Both the position numbers and the translations under genes were made by a program. Positions 1 through 10,050 of a DNA stretch of 26,266 bases are shown here, in pieces. Position 1 is the first letter of the stretch, and every line of letters begins with the position of its first letter. The notes below the pieces were generated by a model. That model made no database searches, was not told where the DNA came from, and worked only from the letters and a program-made list of their open reading frames with translations. Where the stretch lies: the NCBI GenBank assembly GCA_001584585.1, contig LSYV01000004.1:3606314-3632579 (forward strand), in the 5' to 3' direction. The stretch comes from Gonium pectorale (taxonomy: Eukaryota; Chlorophyta; Chlorophyceae; Chlamydomonadales; Volvocaceae).

Positions 1-335
1 ACGTCTGGTGTGTGTGGGGGGGGGGGAGCGGGGGCAGTCGGGGCGCATGCAGGTGGTGTAAGGGAATGAAGGTGGGAGATGGGATGCTACGCAACGCGCG
101 ACGCCGAAAAGCTGATTCGCCCATGAGGGTCGAATATCTTGGTGCGGTCTTGGAGTACGGGTTCTGGATTTCGGCGGGGGGGTCTTGCCGGGCACGCTAT
201 GCGGACGTGGGGCAATGGGTTCGTGTGCGGCACGGAGGGTACGGCGTGCGACAATTGAAAGTTGGAACGCGTTGTCTCCGGTGGCAAGGCGCAACGCTGC
301 CCAGGGGCCTCGACTCCCCCCCCCCGACTACTCAC

Positions 336-556
336 CTCTTGGTACGGTGCCACCCCGGCAAGTACGACGGCAGCTCGCCGTAGTGCTTGCCGTACTTGAC
401 GTGTGCGCGCGTACGGCGCACCAGCGACCACACGCTGAGCTGCTGCTGGGAGCTGCTGGCTACGGCGCCTCCGCTGGGAGAGGGGCCGGCCTCCGCTCCA
501 GCGCCAGCGTCGGCCTCTGGCGGCGTCGGCAGCACGCCGCGGCCCTGCTCCTCATC
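336..556 (-). CDS. Internal exon of an unrecognised gene, possibly the continuation of the gene at 1.0-1.95 kb
   Basis: The exon lies between a good acceptor (GGACCCTGCAG, exon from 556) and a consensus donor GTGAGT just after 336. It is 221 nt, starting in phase 0 and ending in phase 2. It encodes an acidic, Ser/Gly/Ala-rich stretch starting DEEQGRG and then a conserved-looking basic and aromatic segment with RTRAHVKYGKHYGELPSYLP and a GWHRTKR end. The phase-0 start matches the phase-0 donor at 1048, so one gene reading 1954 to 336 and beyond is possible, with a 491-nt intron. The following exon toward position 1 is not resolved: several frames stay open from about 60 to 155. No family recognised. 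Confidence 0.45.
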
Positions 557-950
557 CTGCAGGGTCCGGAGAGGGGGGCGGGGGCGAGGGCGACAGGTAC
601 TGCGGGTACTTGAGGCCGAGCACACTAGAGGCACACATGGGGCGGTAGCGCCAGGCTGATGAGTTTAGTGGGCAAACAGCGGCGTGCGGTTGGCTTAGCC
701 GCAAGCCGCGACAACGGGGCCCCAACCGCCGCCGGCAATGCCATCAGGCCCAGCTCCCTTTGTCCCGCCGATACCCTGACCGGGGGACACGGGGAACAAG
801 GATTTGCGGAGCGACCTCACGAGAGAGCCAGGGGCGCGGGGGCCCGGTTGCAGCCACCAGCCAGATGTCGAGCGTCACTGCGCCTACTGCCGCCTTGCTC
901 GGGTTCCGATGGGCTTTGAACAACCCCTGGGAACTCAGCCGCTGGTATGG

Positions 951-1577
951 GCACTCAAACTCCCAAAGCCTCACCCCTTACGTACAAGAGCAAGCACAAA
1001 CAGCGCTACCCCAACGCCGGCTGCGGCGGGCAGGTAGGCCTGGTCACCTTTTGCACCCGGTGCGCCCATTTCAGGTACGACTTGACGAACTCCGCCGCCT
1101 GCGTCGCGCCGCCGCCACCTCCGTCGCCGCCGCCTTCGCCGCCAGCCTCACCCGCCGCTGCAGCAGCCTCCGGCGCCGACCCCAGGCCCGCCAAGTACTC
1201 CTCCAACACCTGGCGGGCGGACGGGCGGGCAGCGGGGAGGGGGGACCAGGAGCGGGGGGACTGTCCGTCAGCGGGGGCTTTCACAGGCGGCGCAGTTGCA
1301 CGGGTGCCGGTACCAGCAGGCATGCCAGCACGATGGGTGCGTCCACACAGGGGCCATGTGCGCTGCGATCCGGTCGCCGTTTTGCCGGCGTGCATGCGCG
1401 GGGCTCATTAACGTGCATTATCCGTGCCGTCTTGTCTGCGGCGACAAGGATTGCTGCAGGCGCTCCCGGGCTGTCCGAAGCCACGTGGCTACCGGCGCCC
1501 ATGAATCCCAGCGTTCCCAGGATGTCGCTCCCCTCCACGGTGCCCCACCTCTCGGCTGTGCCTGGTAGGGTCGAGGC
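951..1577. repeat. Dispersed duplication, copy 1 (intact exon)
   Basis: This segment matches 10051-10830 in the same orientation, from the shared start CACTCAAACTCCCAAAGCCT to the shared end GGCTGTGCCTGGTAGGGTC. It covers the second firm exon of the minus-strand gene and the region upstream of it. In this copy the Gly/Ala-coding exon keeps its reading frame (162 nt between splice sites). Confidence 0.8.
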
Positions 1578-1954
1578 CAATCTTCTGTATGGCGTAGTAA
1601 ACATAGAAGGGGGCGAGTATTCGGTGAGCCAAAACAGCGGCCCCCCCGCGGGGGCGGAGGGGTAGGGGACGTGTCGGAGTGGCCATGCGGGGTATCTCTA
1701 GGCAGGGTGCAACCGATGGCGCGGGTCGAGAGAGAGAGAACATGCAGTCAAATAAATTGGTTGTATAAAATGGGCGTATGCGCGGAGGACGGCGGCGACA
1801 TGCAAGGCAGGCGGCGACAAGCAGCCTTTACCTTGTAGCGAGCCTTCACAAATGCTTCCCAACTATTCCCTTCTGTATGCTTCTGTAGCGCTTTGATGAG
1901 CTTCTGTAGTTCCACTACCGTCGCGTCCTTCACGAGCTCGCTGAGAGGCGCCAT
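1006..1954 (-). CDS. Unrecognised protein, partial gene model with a clear first exon
   Basis: I do not recognise the family. The first exon (1954-1832) starts at ATG and encodes 41 residues beginning MAPLSELVKDATVVELQKL. It is helix-like and charged, and ends at a GTAAAG donor in phase 0. A second firm exon begins at 1209 after a pyrimidine-rich acceptor (CCGCCCGCCAG) in phase 0 and encodes VLEEYLAGLG, an Ala/Gly linker, then AAEFVKSYLKWAHRVQK. After that Lys there is a GTGACC donor (exon 1048-1209, exactly 54 codons). If the donor is not used, the frame runs 14 more codons to a TAG at 1006-1008. Exons between 1210 and 1831 are unresolved. That interval holds a block, ADKTARIMHVNEP and neighbours, that is conserved in the copy near 10.7 kb and may be coding. 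Phases allow this gene to continue into the exon at 336-556. The exons look real; the complete model is not established. Confidence 0.5.
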
Positions 1955-2500
1955 GAGGTGTTCGGCAGTATCAGCAATTCTATAACAAGATTCTTAAGAA
2001 AGGGCGGCACGGTCCACGGTGTTGTTCAATGCGGTTATGGTTGTGGCAGATGGTTATGCTAACCGTCATACACCGTCTCTCTGGTCTCTCAGTCCGTGAG
2101 CTCCGTGACTCCGTGTGACCGATTTGACATATGTGAATTTCCCCCTGCGGATTGCGGCTCGATGTCCAACAAAGCAAGCAGCACGCAGGTCACCTGAGCG
2201 ACGCGGCAGCAGGTTCATAGTCCAACGCCCTAGCTACATACGGGGCGCCACGATGCGCTTGAGAGTCCAGCTGTTCCGCAGCAATGCAAACAAACGCACT
2301 TCCGGGGTTAGTGCGAATGCGATGGCAGCTGCGGCCCAGCACGACCCCGCAGCCTCTCCGGTAGTATCGGTAAGACGCGTCCCTTGCCAGCACCATGCCC
2401 TGCTGCGTAAGCTCCCCGGGATGGATGGTGTGGCGTGGACCTTTCGGATCTTGCAACTGTCATGAACTGTCACGCCGAGGGGATTTTGGCGCTGGCGGCG
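1955..2500. other. Spacer without a supportable gene
   Basis: This is the region upstream of the minus-strand first exon at 1954, so it may hold that gene's 5' leader and promoter. Short minus-strand stretches around 2200-2400 stay open, including one preceded by an acceptor-like CGCAG near 2402, but I see no splice and phase pairing that supports a gene. Confidence 0.4.
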
Positions 2501-2513
2501 TTTCAACCTGTGC

Positions 2514-3107
2514 CTATCCCGGCGCAGGCGTGCGGCCCCGCCAGGCGTGCGCGGCTACCGGGACGCCTCGAACTCCCGGCCAGCGTGCCGCTGCCGTCGG
2601 CGCCCCTGCCCTCTTCATCCGGCCATCCAGGATGCGGCTGTGGCCCCGGAAGAGCGCAATAAAGGAAGCACCCAGGACCAGCACACTTTCCGGCGTGGTG
2701 TACGCAGCCCCTGCCATCCCCTGCTGCGGCAGGTACGAGGCGGCAGAGCCAGCGGCGGCAGCGACAGGCGGCAGAGCACCGCCCGCCAGGGAAGGCAGCG
2801 GGGGGTGGCAGGGGGAGGGGCGGCGGGGAGGGGCAGCAGAGGGGCGAATCCGTCCACGTAGCCCTGCTGCTGTCGCCCCACCACGCCTGGCCCCTCCGCG
2901 CGCGGCGCACCCCGGCCGGCTCGCACGCAGCATCGCCACGTGTGCGTGTGCGTGTCCGCGGCGCCCCACCAGCCACCTCACCGAGCGATGCGGCTCCCCT
3001 GCCGGCCCACCTGCGTCATATCCCAACCGTCAACCGCCCACCTGCATCATGCGCATCACGTCGCTGTAGCCGATGCGCTAGTCGCTCAGCTGAGCGATCA
3101 GCAACAC
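2514..3107 (-). pseudogene. Exon-like remnants with an in-frame stop
   Basis: At 3107-3042 a 66-nt block sits between a perfect acceptor (CCCGCAG) and a GTGGGC donor, phase 0 to phase 0. It reads VLLIAQLSD, stop, RIGYSDVMRMMQ; the TAG is at 3078-3080. Further along the minus strand, around 2745-2610, an open stretch preceded by CTGCCGCAG reads QGMAGAAYTTPESV, then a hydrophobic LVLGASFIALFRGHSRIL, and stops at a TAG near 2514. I read these as pieces of a gene with at least one nonsense mutation. The alternative is that VLLIAQLSD is a true C-terminus and the rest is chance. Family not recognised. Confidence 0.3.
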
Positions 3108-3596
3108 CTGCGGGCGGGCAGGGCCGGGGCGGGCGGGGGCGGGTGGGCAGGCAGGTGAGTAGATAGGGGTGTTTGTAGCGAGGAAGGGGGAGGAGGAGGA
3201 GGCAGGAGGCCAGCGTCTGGGAGGGAGGACCATGGCTGACCTTTCCGGGCATGGTGGCGGAAGCGCCACACACACCTACCTTGCTTTAGCCACGCATTCG
3301 TAATGCACCTACCTTGCTGATTGAGCGTCCGTGCGTTCCGCCAGCAAGCCAGACCCACTCAGGGTGGGGGTTATGAGGATAGGACAGCCTTCACTGTCTC
3401 TTGTCATACAGATTACAGATTACAGGCTCCCCAGAGAGGGGTTGCAGGCCACACGAGCCGATTGGCTCCCGACCCGCCATAGCAGCGAGGGTAAAACACC
3501 CTGAAGAGTTCTGGTTAGCTGTAGGGCCCAGAACCCGCAAAGACAAGCGCAACTTAGCACATGATACCTTTGCGTAGATTGTGATAGCGATGGCGA
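3108..3596. other. Spacer without a supportable gene
   Basis: Purine/pyrimidine-skewed DNA. It contains only a short direct repeat (CAGATTACAGATTACAGG, around 3409-3426) and no convincing exon. Confidence 0.4.
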
Positions 3597-4260
3597 TCGC
3601 CGTCGTCGTTGTTTGGTCTTGGCTGCCGTGGTGCGCTGTAGTGAGGGCAGGGTTTCGGTGGTTTTGGGAGGGCTGCCTGTCCCTCCCGTTGTCTGTGCCC
3701 TTTCTCGCCTCTCCGCCTGTAACCTTTCCACAGAAAAAAAATCCACGACATCTCTGTTTTTTCTGTGGATAAGGTTACAGGTGGAGAGGCGAGAAAGGGC
3801 GCAGACAACGGGAGGGACAGGCAGCCCCCCACCCCCCGCCGGACACTTTGATTTTGGCACTAGCAACCACCGAAACCCTGCCCTAACTACAGCGCACCAC
3901 AGCAGCCAAGACCAAACACCGACGGCGCACACAAGAAGAGAAGGAACCCTGCACCTCAAGACCACAGAACAGGAAGGCGAAATGACGAAAACAAAGGAAA
4001 GGAGAAGCTGAACACCAGGACAGGAGAGAAACAGACCGAAAGGACCCGTGGAGCACAGGCAGCAAACCACCCCCCTCCCCTAGCAAAAACCCGCAACCCG
4101 AACCCCTACCCCCCCTGCGACCCGCCGAACAGAGCGGCAAACGGCACCTGGGCCGACAAGGGCACCGTAACTCAAAACATCCAGAAACGCAAGGCTCCGA
4201 AACACCCACCACCAAACCCCCCCTACACCCTCCTAACCCCAAGCCCAATCACCAAACCCA
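3597..4260. mobile_element. Foldback (inverted-repeat) element, family also seen near 17.7-18.1 kb
   Basis: The left arm, about 3597-3742, and the right arm, about 3757-3945, are imperfect inverted copies of each other meeting at a centre near 3750. TTTGGTCTTGGCTGCCGTGG on the left pairs with CCACAGCAGCCAAGACCAAA on the right, and CCTGTAACCTTTCCACAGAAA pairs with TTTCTGTGGATAAGGTTACAGG. The right arm carries about 35 extra bases (around 3825-3860) missing from the left. Beyond the right arm a C/A-rich tail continues to about 4260; its complement is T/G-rich and resembles the body of the element at 17690-18112. No transposase gene is visible, so it is non-autonomous or decayed. The outer limits are estimates and I did not find a clear target-site duplication. 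Confidence 0.6.
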
Positions 4261-5071
4261 GCGGGCACCCTGCGACTGAACGCAAGGCCCGCAGGCGACA
4301 ACCCCGCCTCGCGCCTCCTGCTGCAAATCGAAGGCATTCTGCCTGTCTCCCCGGGGGGGGGGGGAAGAGCCCGGTATGAGACGCTCAAAGGTAGACACGC
4401 CTTAAATCCAGGAATGCCACATGTGCAGGGTGTCGCCGCCGGAGGCCCGCCCGGGGCTCGTACTGGGCGGTCGCGGCCTAACAGGGCATGCGGCCATCGC
4501 CGTACCACGCACGCAGCCGTACCCCATTCGTACTTCGCTTCCGTACGACAGGCGTCACATGAGACCGGAAACAGAGCGAGGGGCTGTGGGGCGGCGCGCT
4601 GAAGATGGTGACAAGGACGTACGGCGATACGGGGCCTGATACGCACGAACCCAGCAAACTCATGAAGCGAGGTCTGCTTCACTTCCTCTCGGGTCTGCGC
4701 GTCGTACCGGTCGGTAGCCCCAGTAGTTGCTGAAGGCCGGGGGGAAGGGGTAGGCGGGGGCCGAAGGGTAGGGGGTTAGCCGGTAGGGCGGGGGAGGGTC
4801 GGCAGGGGGTTTGTTTGGACGGCTGTGCAGGGCCCGGGGGTGGGGGGCGCCAGTAGGGAGGGCCGGCGGGGGAGGGCCGGGTACCCGGGTAGGGCCGGGT
4901 CCTTGATTACTAATGGTGTCTACGAAAAAGCGCCTGCGACAGATCTCGCGCATGGTAGTGCTGCACAGCCCCACTGGGCTCCACGCGCGCGGCAAACCTG
5001 GCATTACTGCATTTACCGCTGCTCAAGCTCTCCCCGCTCTCTGTGGTCCGTAAAAACATCTATAGGCAATC
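4261..5071. other. Spacer, including the region upstream of the glycosyltransferase gene
   Basis: No supportable gene. A minus-strand proline-rich open frame (4660-5004) is present but looks like pyrimidine-rich spacer. The last 70 bases before 5072 would contain the 5' leader of the plus-strand glycosyltransferase gene. TCTATAGGC at 5059-5067 is too close to the ATG to be called a TATA box with confidence. Confidence 0.4.
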
Positions 5072-8000
5072 ATGCCTGCCTGTAATACTGGAACCCTGCG
5101 GACGATCATAATAGGATACTTCGGTCTCACGCTCGTGGCAACCGCGGCAGCCGCGAAAGGATCACTTGAAACATGCAGCTTTACGAGCAGTCCAAGCAAT
5201 GGCACAATGACTCGCTTATCTGGCGGCGACGTCGCAATTATGACGACCATTTGGCGGTTCAACCGTGACAACCCGTGGATGCTGACGCTACTGCAAGTCA
5301 CAAGGCTCAACAATCCAGGCGTCCGGATATTCGTGGTTTGCGACGCCGAGGTAGGTGCGGGTTTGGCAAGTCCTGTGTGTGCTGCTGATGCGGGTTAGGG
5401 CGTGTTCACACCTGGTCACGTTGGAGCAAACCAGACTAAGCTCAATCTGGTCATCGGTGGGGATAGATCTTGCTTCCCCTTGGGGTCGACTCTGGCGAGG
5501 GTCACCACCTGGGGTAGTTCCACAAAAAGGCCTGCAAGCAACCTACCGTGGGGGGGGGGGACGCGCTAACGCAAGAAAAGGAAAGCAGCTGGGCACGCAG
5601 TTCTACATACACGCTACTGCACGCGCACTATGGCTGTTGGGATGGATGCGTGGCTCTCAGCCGCAGCCAGCGAGCCGTACGTGCCGTACGTGCCCCTGCT
5701 GCTTCCTGCTGCCCCTGCTGCCTCCTGCTGCCCCTGCTGCCTCCCCCTCACGTGCCTCCGTCCCTACCTCCTGAGCAAGGTCTTCAAGGGGTATCCGGAG
5801 CTGGCGCTGAGGCTGGCGCAGCTCCGCGTCGATGTCCGAGTGAGGGAGAGTTACATGTGGTGAGGGAGATAGCGTTACACGTGGCCATGCGCCGGCGGAC
5901 ACCTACCCATGCTACCGTTGCCATGCCGGCATGCTGGCAGCATGCAGCCCACCCCAACCGAGCGAGTACGGCCTAGGCGGGACGGACCAGCCTCACATCC
6001 CAAAATGGGGACGGACCAGCCTCATGGGGTGATGTCAATCCGCACGTAGCCCCGGGTCGATCGAGCGTATAGCGGATGACCGTCCCCACTACCCCGTCCG
6101 AAAAGGGGACGAGAGAGGGCAAATCCGCCGCCGCTTGCAACTAACCCCGGGCGGAGCGGATAGCGGCGCGGACGGCCGTGTCACACCCTGTTAGTTAGCT
6201 TTGCTGTGTGTGTGTGTGTGAAGATGTGGGGATGCGTGCGGCCATGCTACGTGCTGCGGAGTACGATCCAGCCGAGCCGCCGAACCGTCAACGCCACCAA
6301 TTAATGCCGTGCTTGCTGCCACGCATCTATCACGCACTCCGGGAAGCCATCATGCCGCACCCGCCCGTGCATGCCTGCTGTGCGCAGGAAGGACTCCCCT
6401 ACTGTCCGGGTGCTACGGAACCTGCCCAGCTGGTACAACCACGAGGACGAGTCGCTGTACGCCACCACACGACACTGCGCGCTATACTCGGAGGCCGTCC
6501 GATCGGGTGGGCGGGCTTGTTGTATGCTAGCTTGCACGGGCGCGACGGCAAACCTAGCAGGATTAGCATTCTGCCTGCACGGTCCATCCAGTCGGCATCA
6601 GGGGCCCGCGCAATGAGGGCGCAAGGGAAAGCGTGCACGCCCAACAGCCAGCCGTGCTGCGGTGGAGGCCGTGGCCCTTGCTCTCGAGACGTCAGGGCGA
6701 GGTCATGCCTATCCGTCTGCAGCCACTGTGCGTGTTGAAAAGGAACAACGCATACGACGAGCGTAAGCGCCACTGTGCGCGCGTGTGTGTGGGGGGGGGC
6801 GGACTCACGCCCAGCTTGCTAGCGATCTATGGATTGAACGCAACACGCACGTTGCAAAGCCAGCAAGCCAATGCATGTGCTTCAATCCATCCCGGTGCTA
6901 CGATGCTGCTGCGCTGCTTACTCGCTGCGGCCTCGCTCGCGTCGTCATACATGCATGCACTGAGGCATACATCGGTGGGGCTGGTTGCGCGCACCCTAGC
7001 TAGCTAGATGCATGGCGCTGACTGTGTCGTTGGCTTTGGCGGGAGGCACCTTCTTGCTGGAGAAGACGACACGATAATCAAGCCGCGACACCGCACTTAT
7101 GACATGCGTATGCACCATGCCCATGTACGGCATCCGTAAAGGGGTGTGTGTGTGTGCAAGCAAGCTACATTTTGTCTGTGCGCATACATGCCGCCTATCT
7201 ATCTTTAAGGGTCATCGGCGCCTGCCTGGTCGACCGCACGTGCGCATGCAGGCGTCAAGCGCATCGTGCTGATGGATGCAGACGTCGGGCTCTTTTCGCC
7301 GGTTTGGGACTTCACCAGCCCCTTTGACGAGGATGTCGTGTCGGGATGTCGCCACACAATCCAGTTTGTCATCATCAAGACCTGGGCGCTCGGCAATTTC
7401 TGCGCCTTCCTTGCAAATTACTACCACAAGAACGAGACGGAGCTGCGGGCGGACGCCCGGTTCCTGGGCAAGAGGGAGGACGAGTTCAACAACTTCCACG
7501 ACATGGAGTTCATGTCGCTCTTCCTGCACTACACGCCGCCGTCGGTCGTCAGCCGCCGGGTGCTGTGCCCCGAGCAGCCGGGTGGGTGGGCGGGCGGGCG
7601 GGCGGGCGGAACCAGGCTCATGGCTGGCTGGCTGGCTGGCTGGCTTACTTCCCTTCCCCCGCCCATGCACACGGCGTTCAGCCGCCACCCGCCGACACCA
7701 TTCAGCTCCCGCCCTGCCCCCGCCACCCGGACGCTCCCGCCCGCCCACAGACATGCCCGTGTGCAGCACCACCTACTCGGGCTGCAGAGCGAGCTCACAG
7801 GTGCAGGCGTTGGAGAGCTTCTTCAAGGTCAAGTTTAACCAGGCCGAGGCGCAAGGAGAATTCACAGTGTGCAGCAATCTGAGCTCCTTCCATGAGATCG
7901 TGGAGTGGGGCTCCGACAGCCGGGGCCTGCCCGTGCCGGTTCACCGGCGCACCGGCGAGTGCTTCCCCGCCATCCACTTCCAGGGAGACTGCAAGCGCTT

Positions 8001-8148
8001 CATTCCGTCCTTCCTCGACCACTACAAAAGGATCGTACGGGAAGCGCTAACAGCAGGCCCTGGCGACGGCGGCGGCGGGGCGCCCGGCAGCGGGAGGCGG
8101 CGGCGGCGCCTTGCGTCGTGGGAGAGCGCGTTCCTGGACGAGGAGTAG
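5072..8148 (+). CDS. Membrane-anchored GT-A-like glycosyltransferase (nucleotide-sugar transferase type)
   Basis: Five exons join in matching phase: 5072-5350, 5780-5859, 6388-6506, 7252-7581, 7751-8148, giving 401 residues and a TAG stop. Residues about 12-27 (IIIGYFGLTLVATAAA) form one hydrophobic segment, a signal anchor or signal peptide, which suggests a type II Golgi/ER enzyme. DVAIMTTIWRFNRDNPW follows, then NPGVRIFVVCDAE at the end of exon 1. Exon 4 opens with VKRIVLMDADVGLF; the DAD at 168-170 is the DxD metal/nucleotide-sugar site of GT-A enzymes. Later come HDMEFMSLFLHY and HFQGDCKRFI (H345, D349), resembling the C-terminal His-x-x-Gly-Asp motif of such enzymes. The tail is Gly/Arg-rich. 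The stop is followed by a TGTAA signal about 115 bases downstream. Weak points: intron 1 ends in AAG instead of CAG, and exon 2 is small. Substrate and exact CAZy family cannot be read from the sequence. Confidence 0.75.
5691..5743. repeat. 19-bp tandem repeat, about 2.7 copies, in intron 1 of the glycosyltransferase gene
   Basis: The unit GCCCCTGCTGCCTCCTGCT recurs at 5692, 5711 and 5730 with one substitution. It is pyrimidine-rich and lies just upstream of the inferred acceptor at 5779, where it could act as an extended polypyrimidine tract. Confidence 0.75.
5979..6024. repeat. Short direct repeat in intron 2
   Basis: The 17-mer GGGACGGACCAGCCTCA occurs at 5979-5995 and 6008-6024. The intron between exons 2 and 3 of the glycosyltransferase gene also has a (TG)n run at 6205-6220. 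Confidence 0.8.
7582..7645. repeat. Tetranucleotide arrays (GGGC)n and (GGCT)n in intron 4
   Basis: These immediately follow the inferred donor at 7582. The first array is GGGC units to about 7609 and the second is GGCT/TGGC units at about 7621-7645. They fill much of the 169-nt intron. Confidence 0.85.
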
Positions 8149-8261
8149 CGAGCGTGGCTCGCCGCTGGCTGCATAAGCCAGCTGCGGTTGCTTGAGAGGG
8201 TAAGGGGGCGCAGGGGGGCGACGCGTGCGTGCGTGCCTGCTGGGCGTGGCAGGGGTGTTGT

Positions 8262-8266
8262 TGTAA
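8262..8266 (+). promoter_or_regulatory. Polyadenylation-type signal TGTAA
   Basis: TGTAA is the usual polyadenylation signal of chlamydomonad algae (known). It lies about 115 bases after the glycosyltransferase stop codon, a reasonable 3' UTR length, and supports both the plus strand and the 3' end of that gene. Confidence 0.55.
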
Positions 8267-8269
8267 ATG

Positions 8270-10050
8270 CGGATGCGTACGTGCGCCTCCGGCCAGATGG
8301 TATGCGGCCGCGCGCCACTCTGCGTGCGTGTGGACGGTAGCCAGTGTGAGGGTATGCGTGGGTACGGCGCGTGCGGTATGCGTGTATTGAGGGCGGCGGT
8401 TGCGCAGCAGTCGGTGTCCGCACGGCGCATACATACACACAGGGGCGCGCGTGGACGGATGCGTGCGCGTGGCGTGGCGTGTGCACCCGTCATCATCGTC
8501 GCCGTCATCATCATCATCGTCTTCGTCGTCGTCGAATTGCAGTCTCGTGCGTGCCTCGATCGCTTGCGTGCTGCCTCAAACTCGGCCTCGTCGTCGATCG
8601 AGGGCCTCCCACTGACTGGTGCAGTTTGAAGTGGGAACCCAGGATATGTCAGCAGTTACTGAGCACGCACCAGATCATAGGAAAGATGTTCGGATGTATG
8701 TCCGGGTGCCTGGAGTCCGTCCATGTATCTAGCTAGTCTTTTCAACGAGCAAGCAACGCGAATGCGCTCTCCACCCGGTGCGGATGTAAGCATGCCGTGC
8801 AGCCCAAATACCCCGCTGGGCTGGTGGATAGGTTTAGCACCCCTGTTAGCTAGGAAGGTAGGGATGCAACACGCTGTACTGTCTACCGGTATGTAATACC
8901 AGCGCTAGGTTTACTTTCTAATTATACAAACTTGTGTCGACTACACGCCTTAGTCAGTTTGCGGACGGATGCGCGCGGGCGCTAGGAGACGCCCATTGCC
9001 AGCGCACTGTTGATGCGGTTGGTGAGTCTTTGATCGATGGCGGGGTTGGGGCATGTCTGTGCCAAATCTGCTGAGACAGCCAGAAGGGACACACGTAGTG
9101 GTGCCGGCGCTAATGAGGGTGGATGAGCATACGGTAACTGCTGAAATAAATATGTACATACTTCTGACCTCCGATGGACGGTGTGGAGTCGCTCACTTGC
9201 CCAGCTCGGTGTCTCTGTATATATATATGTGTGTGTGTGTGTTGCGAGGGTCACGGTCTATGAGCCCTCTCGTCTATGCGATGAAGTGCTACTGCAACCT
9301 GGGGCAGCGCGCATGCATGATCGAAGTGAGGTAGGCAGACTGAGCGTGACAAGGGCTTCTCAACCACTATATATGGGTTGATTGGAACCTTTGGTCACGG
9401 TTTCAAAAGAGTTGCCCTATCTACTTTAGCTCGCTCGCTCCATCCCAAGCACATGAGTGGATGGTGCGCGCTGAAATGGGCGGTAGGCCATCACGGGCGC
9501 GATAAGGGTACGCAGGCGACCAAGTTAGGGAGTGAAAGGTCTATCCCTGTCGCCAGCGCTTCAGGACCGGTAAAGCAGGGCTGCATGAGATTGATTGGCG
9601 GGATGCTGTGCCGCATACGGTGCGTCGTGGAACAGGCAGCAGGGGCGTTTCGCAGAACCACACAGAGGATGGACGGTACAGGACGGATTAAGTGACAGGT
9701 GCGGTCAGCGGTCTGCGGAGCAGCAACACTACTGAGCGCATGGAGGGCGTGTCGGCTCACCCAGCCTGCCAGCCATGGCCCTCACATGGCGCTTACATTA
9801 GTCATTCGGCATGCCGGGTGCGCCGTGCGCTGTAGCTACAGAGCCACACAGCAGGTAGCCGTTAGTCAGCAAACCATCTGTCCTGTGCGTGCGTCACCCG
9901 GGAACGGGACTACTGAGCACGTGAGCAATGTGTAAAAAAGAGAACCAGAAACGGACACACCCACCCGAGGGTGTGATGTTTCCTTCAGGCCGCCGAATAC
10001 AGGGCATGCATGGCGGGCGAATGTGTCACCACTGTTGGTAGGTAGGTAAG
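8270..10050. other. Repeat-rich spacer without a supportable gene
   Basis: This stretch holds a CAT/CGT trinucleotide array at about 8488-8533 and a (TA)n(TG)n run at about 9217-9242. Open frames here are short, with unstructured composition and no paired splice signals. I see no recognisable protein motif. Confidence 0.45.

Noticed and set aside
1021..1047. A 27-nt intron between the VQK exon and a PALG-stop exon
   Set aside because: Too short for a spliceosomal intron. Either the frame reads through to TAG at 1006 or the donor joins an exon further away.
4660..5004. Proline-rich minus-strand open frame upstream of the glycosyltransferase
   Set aside because: Composition follows a pyrimidine-rich tract. 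No domain, no splice support and no start context of note.
6205..6220. (TG)n and (CA)n runs as CRISPR-like or regulatory arrays
   Set aside because: Simple microsatellites without spacers; expected in introns and spacers of this kind of genome.
9378..9695. VKQGC-like peptide suggesting reverse transcriptase
   Set aside because: Only five residues match the RGVKQGCP motif, and no other reverse transcriptase block is present nearby.
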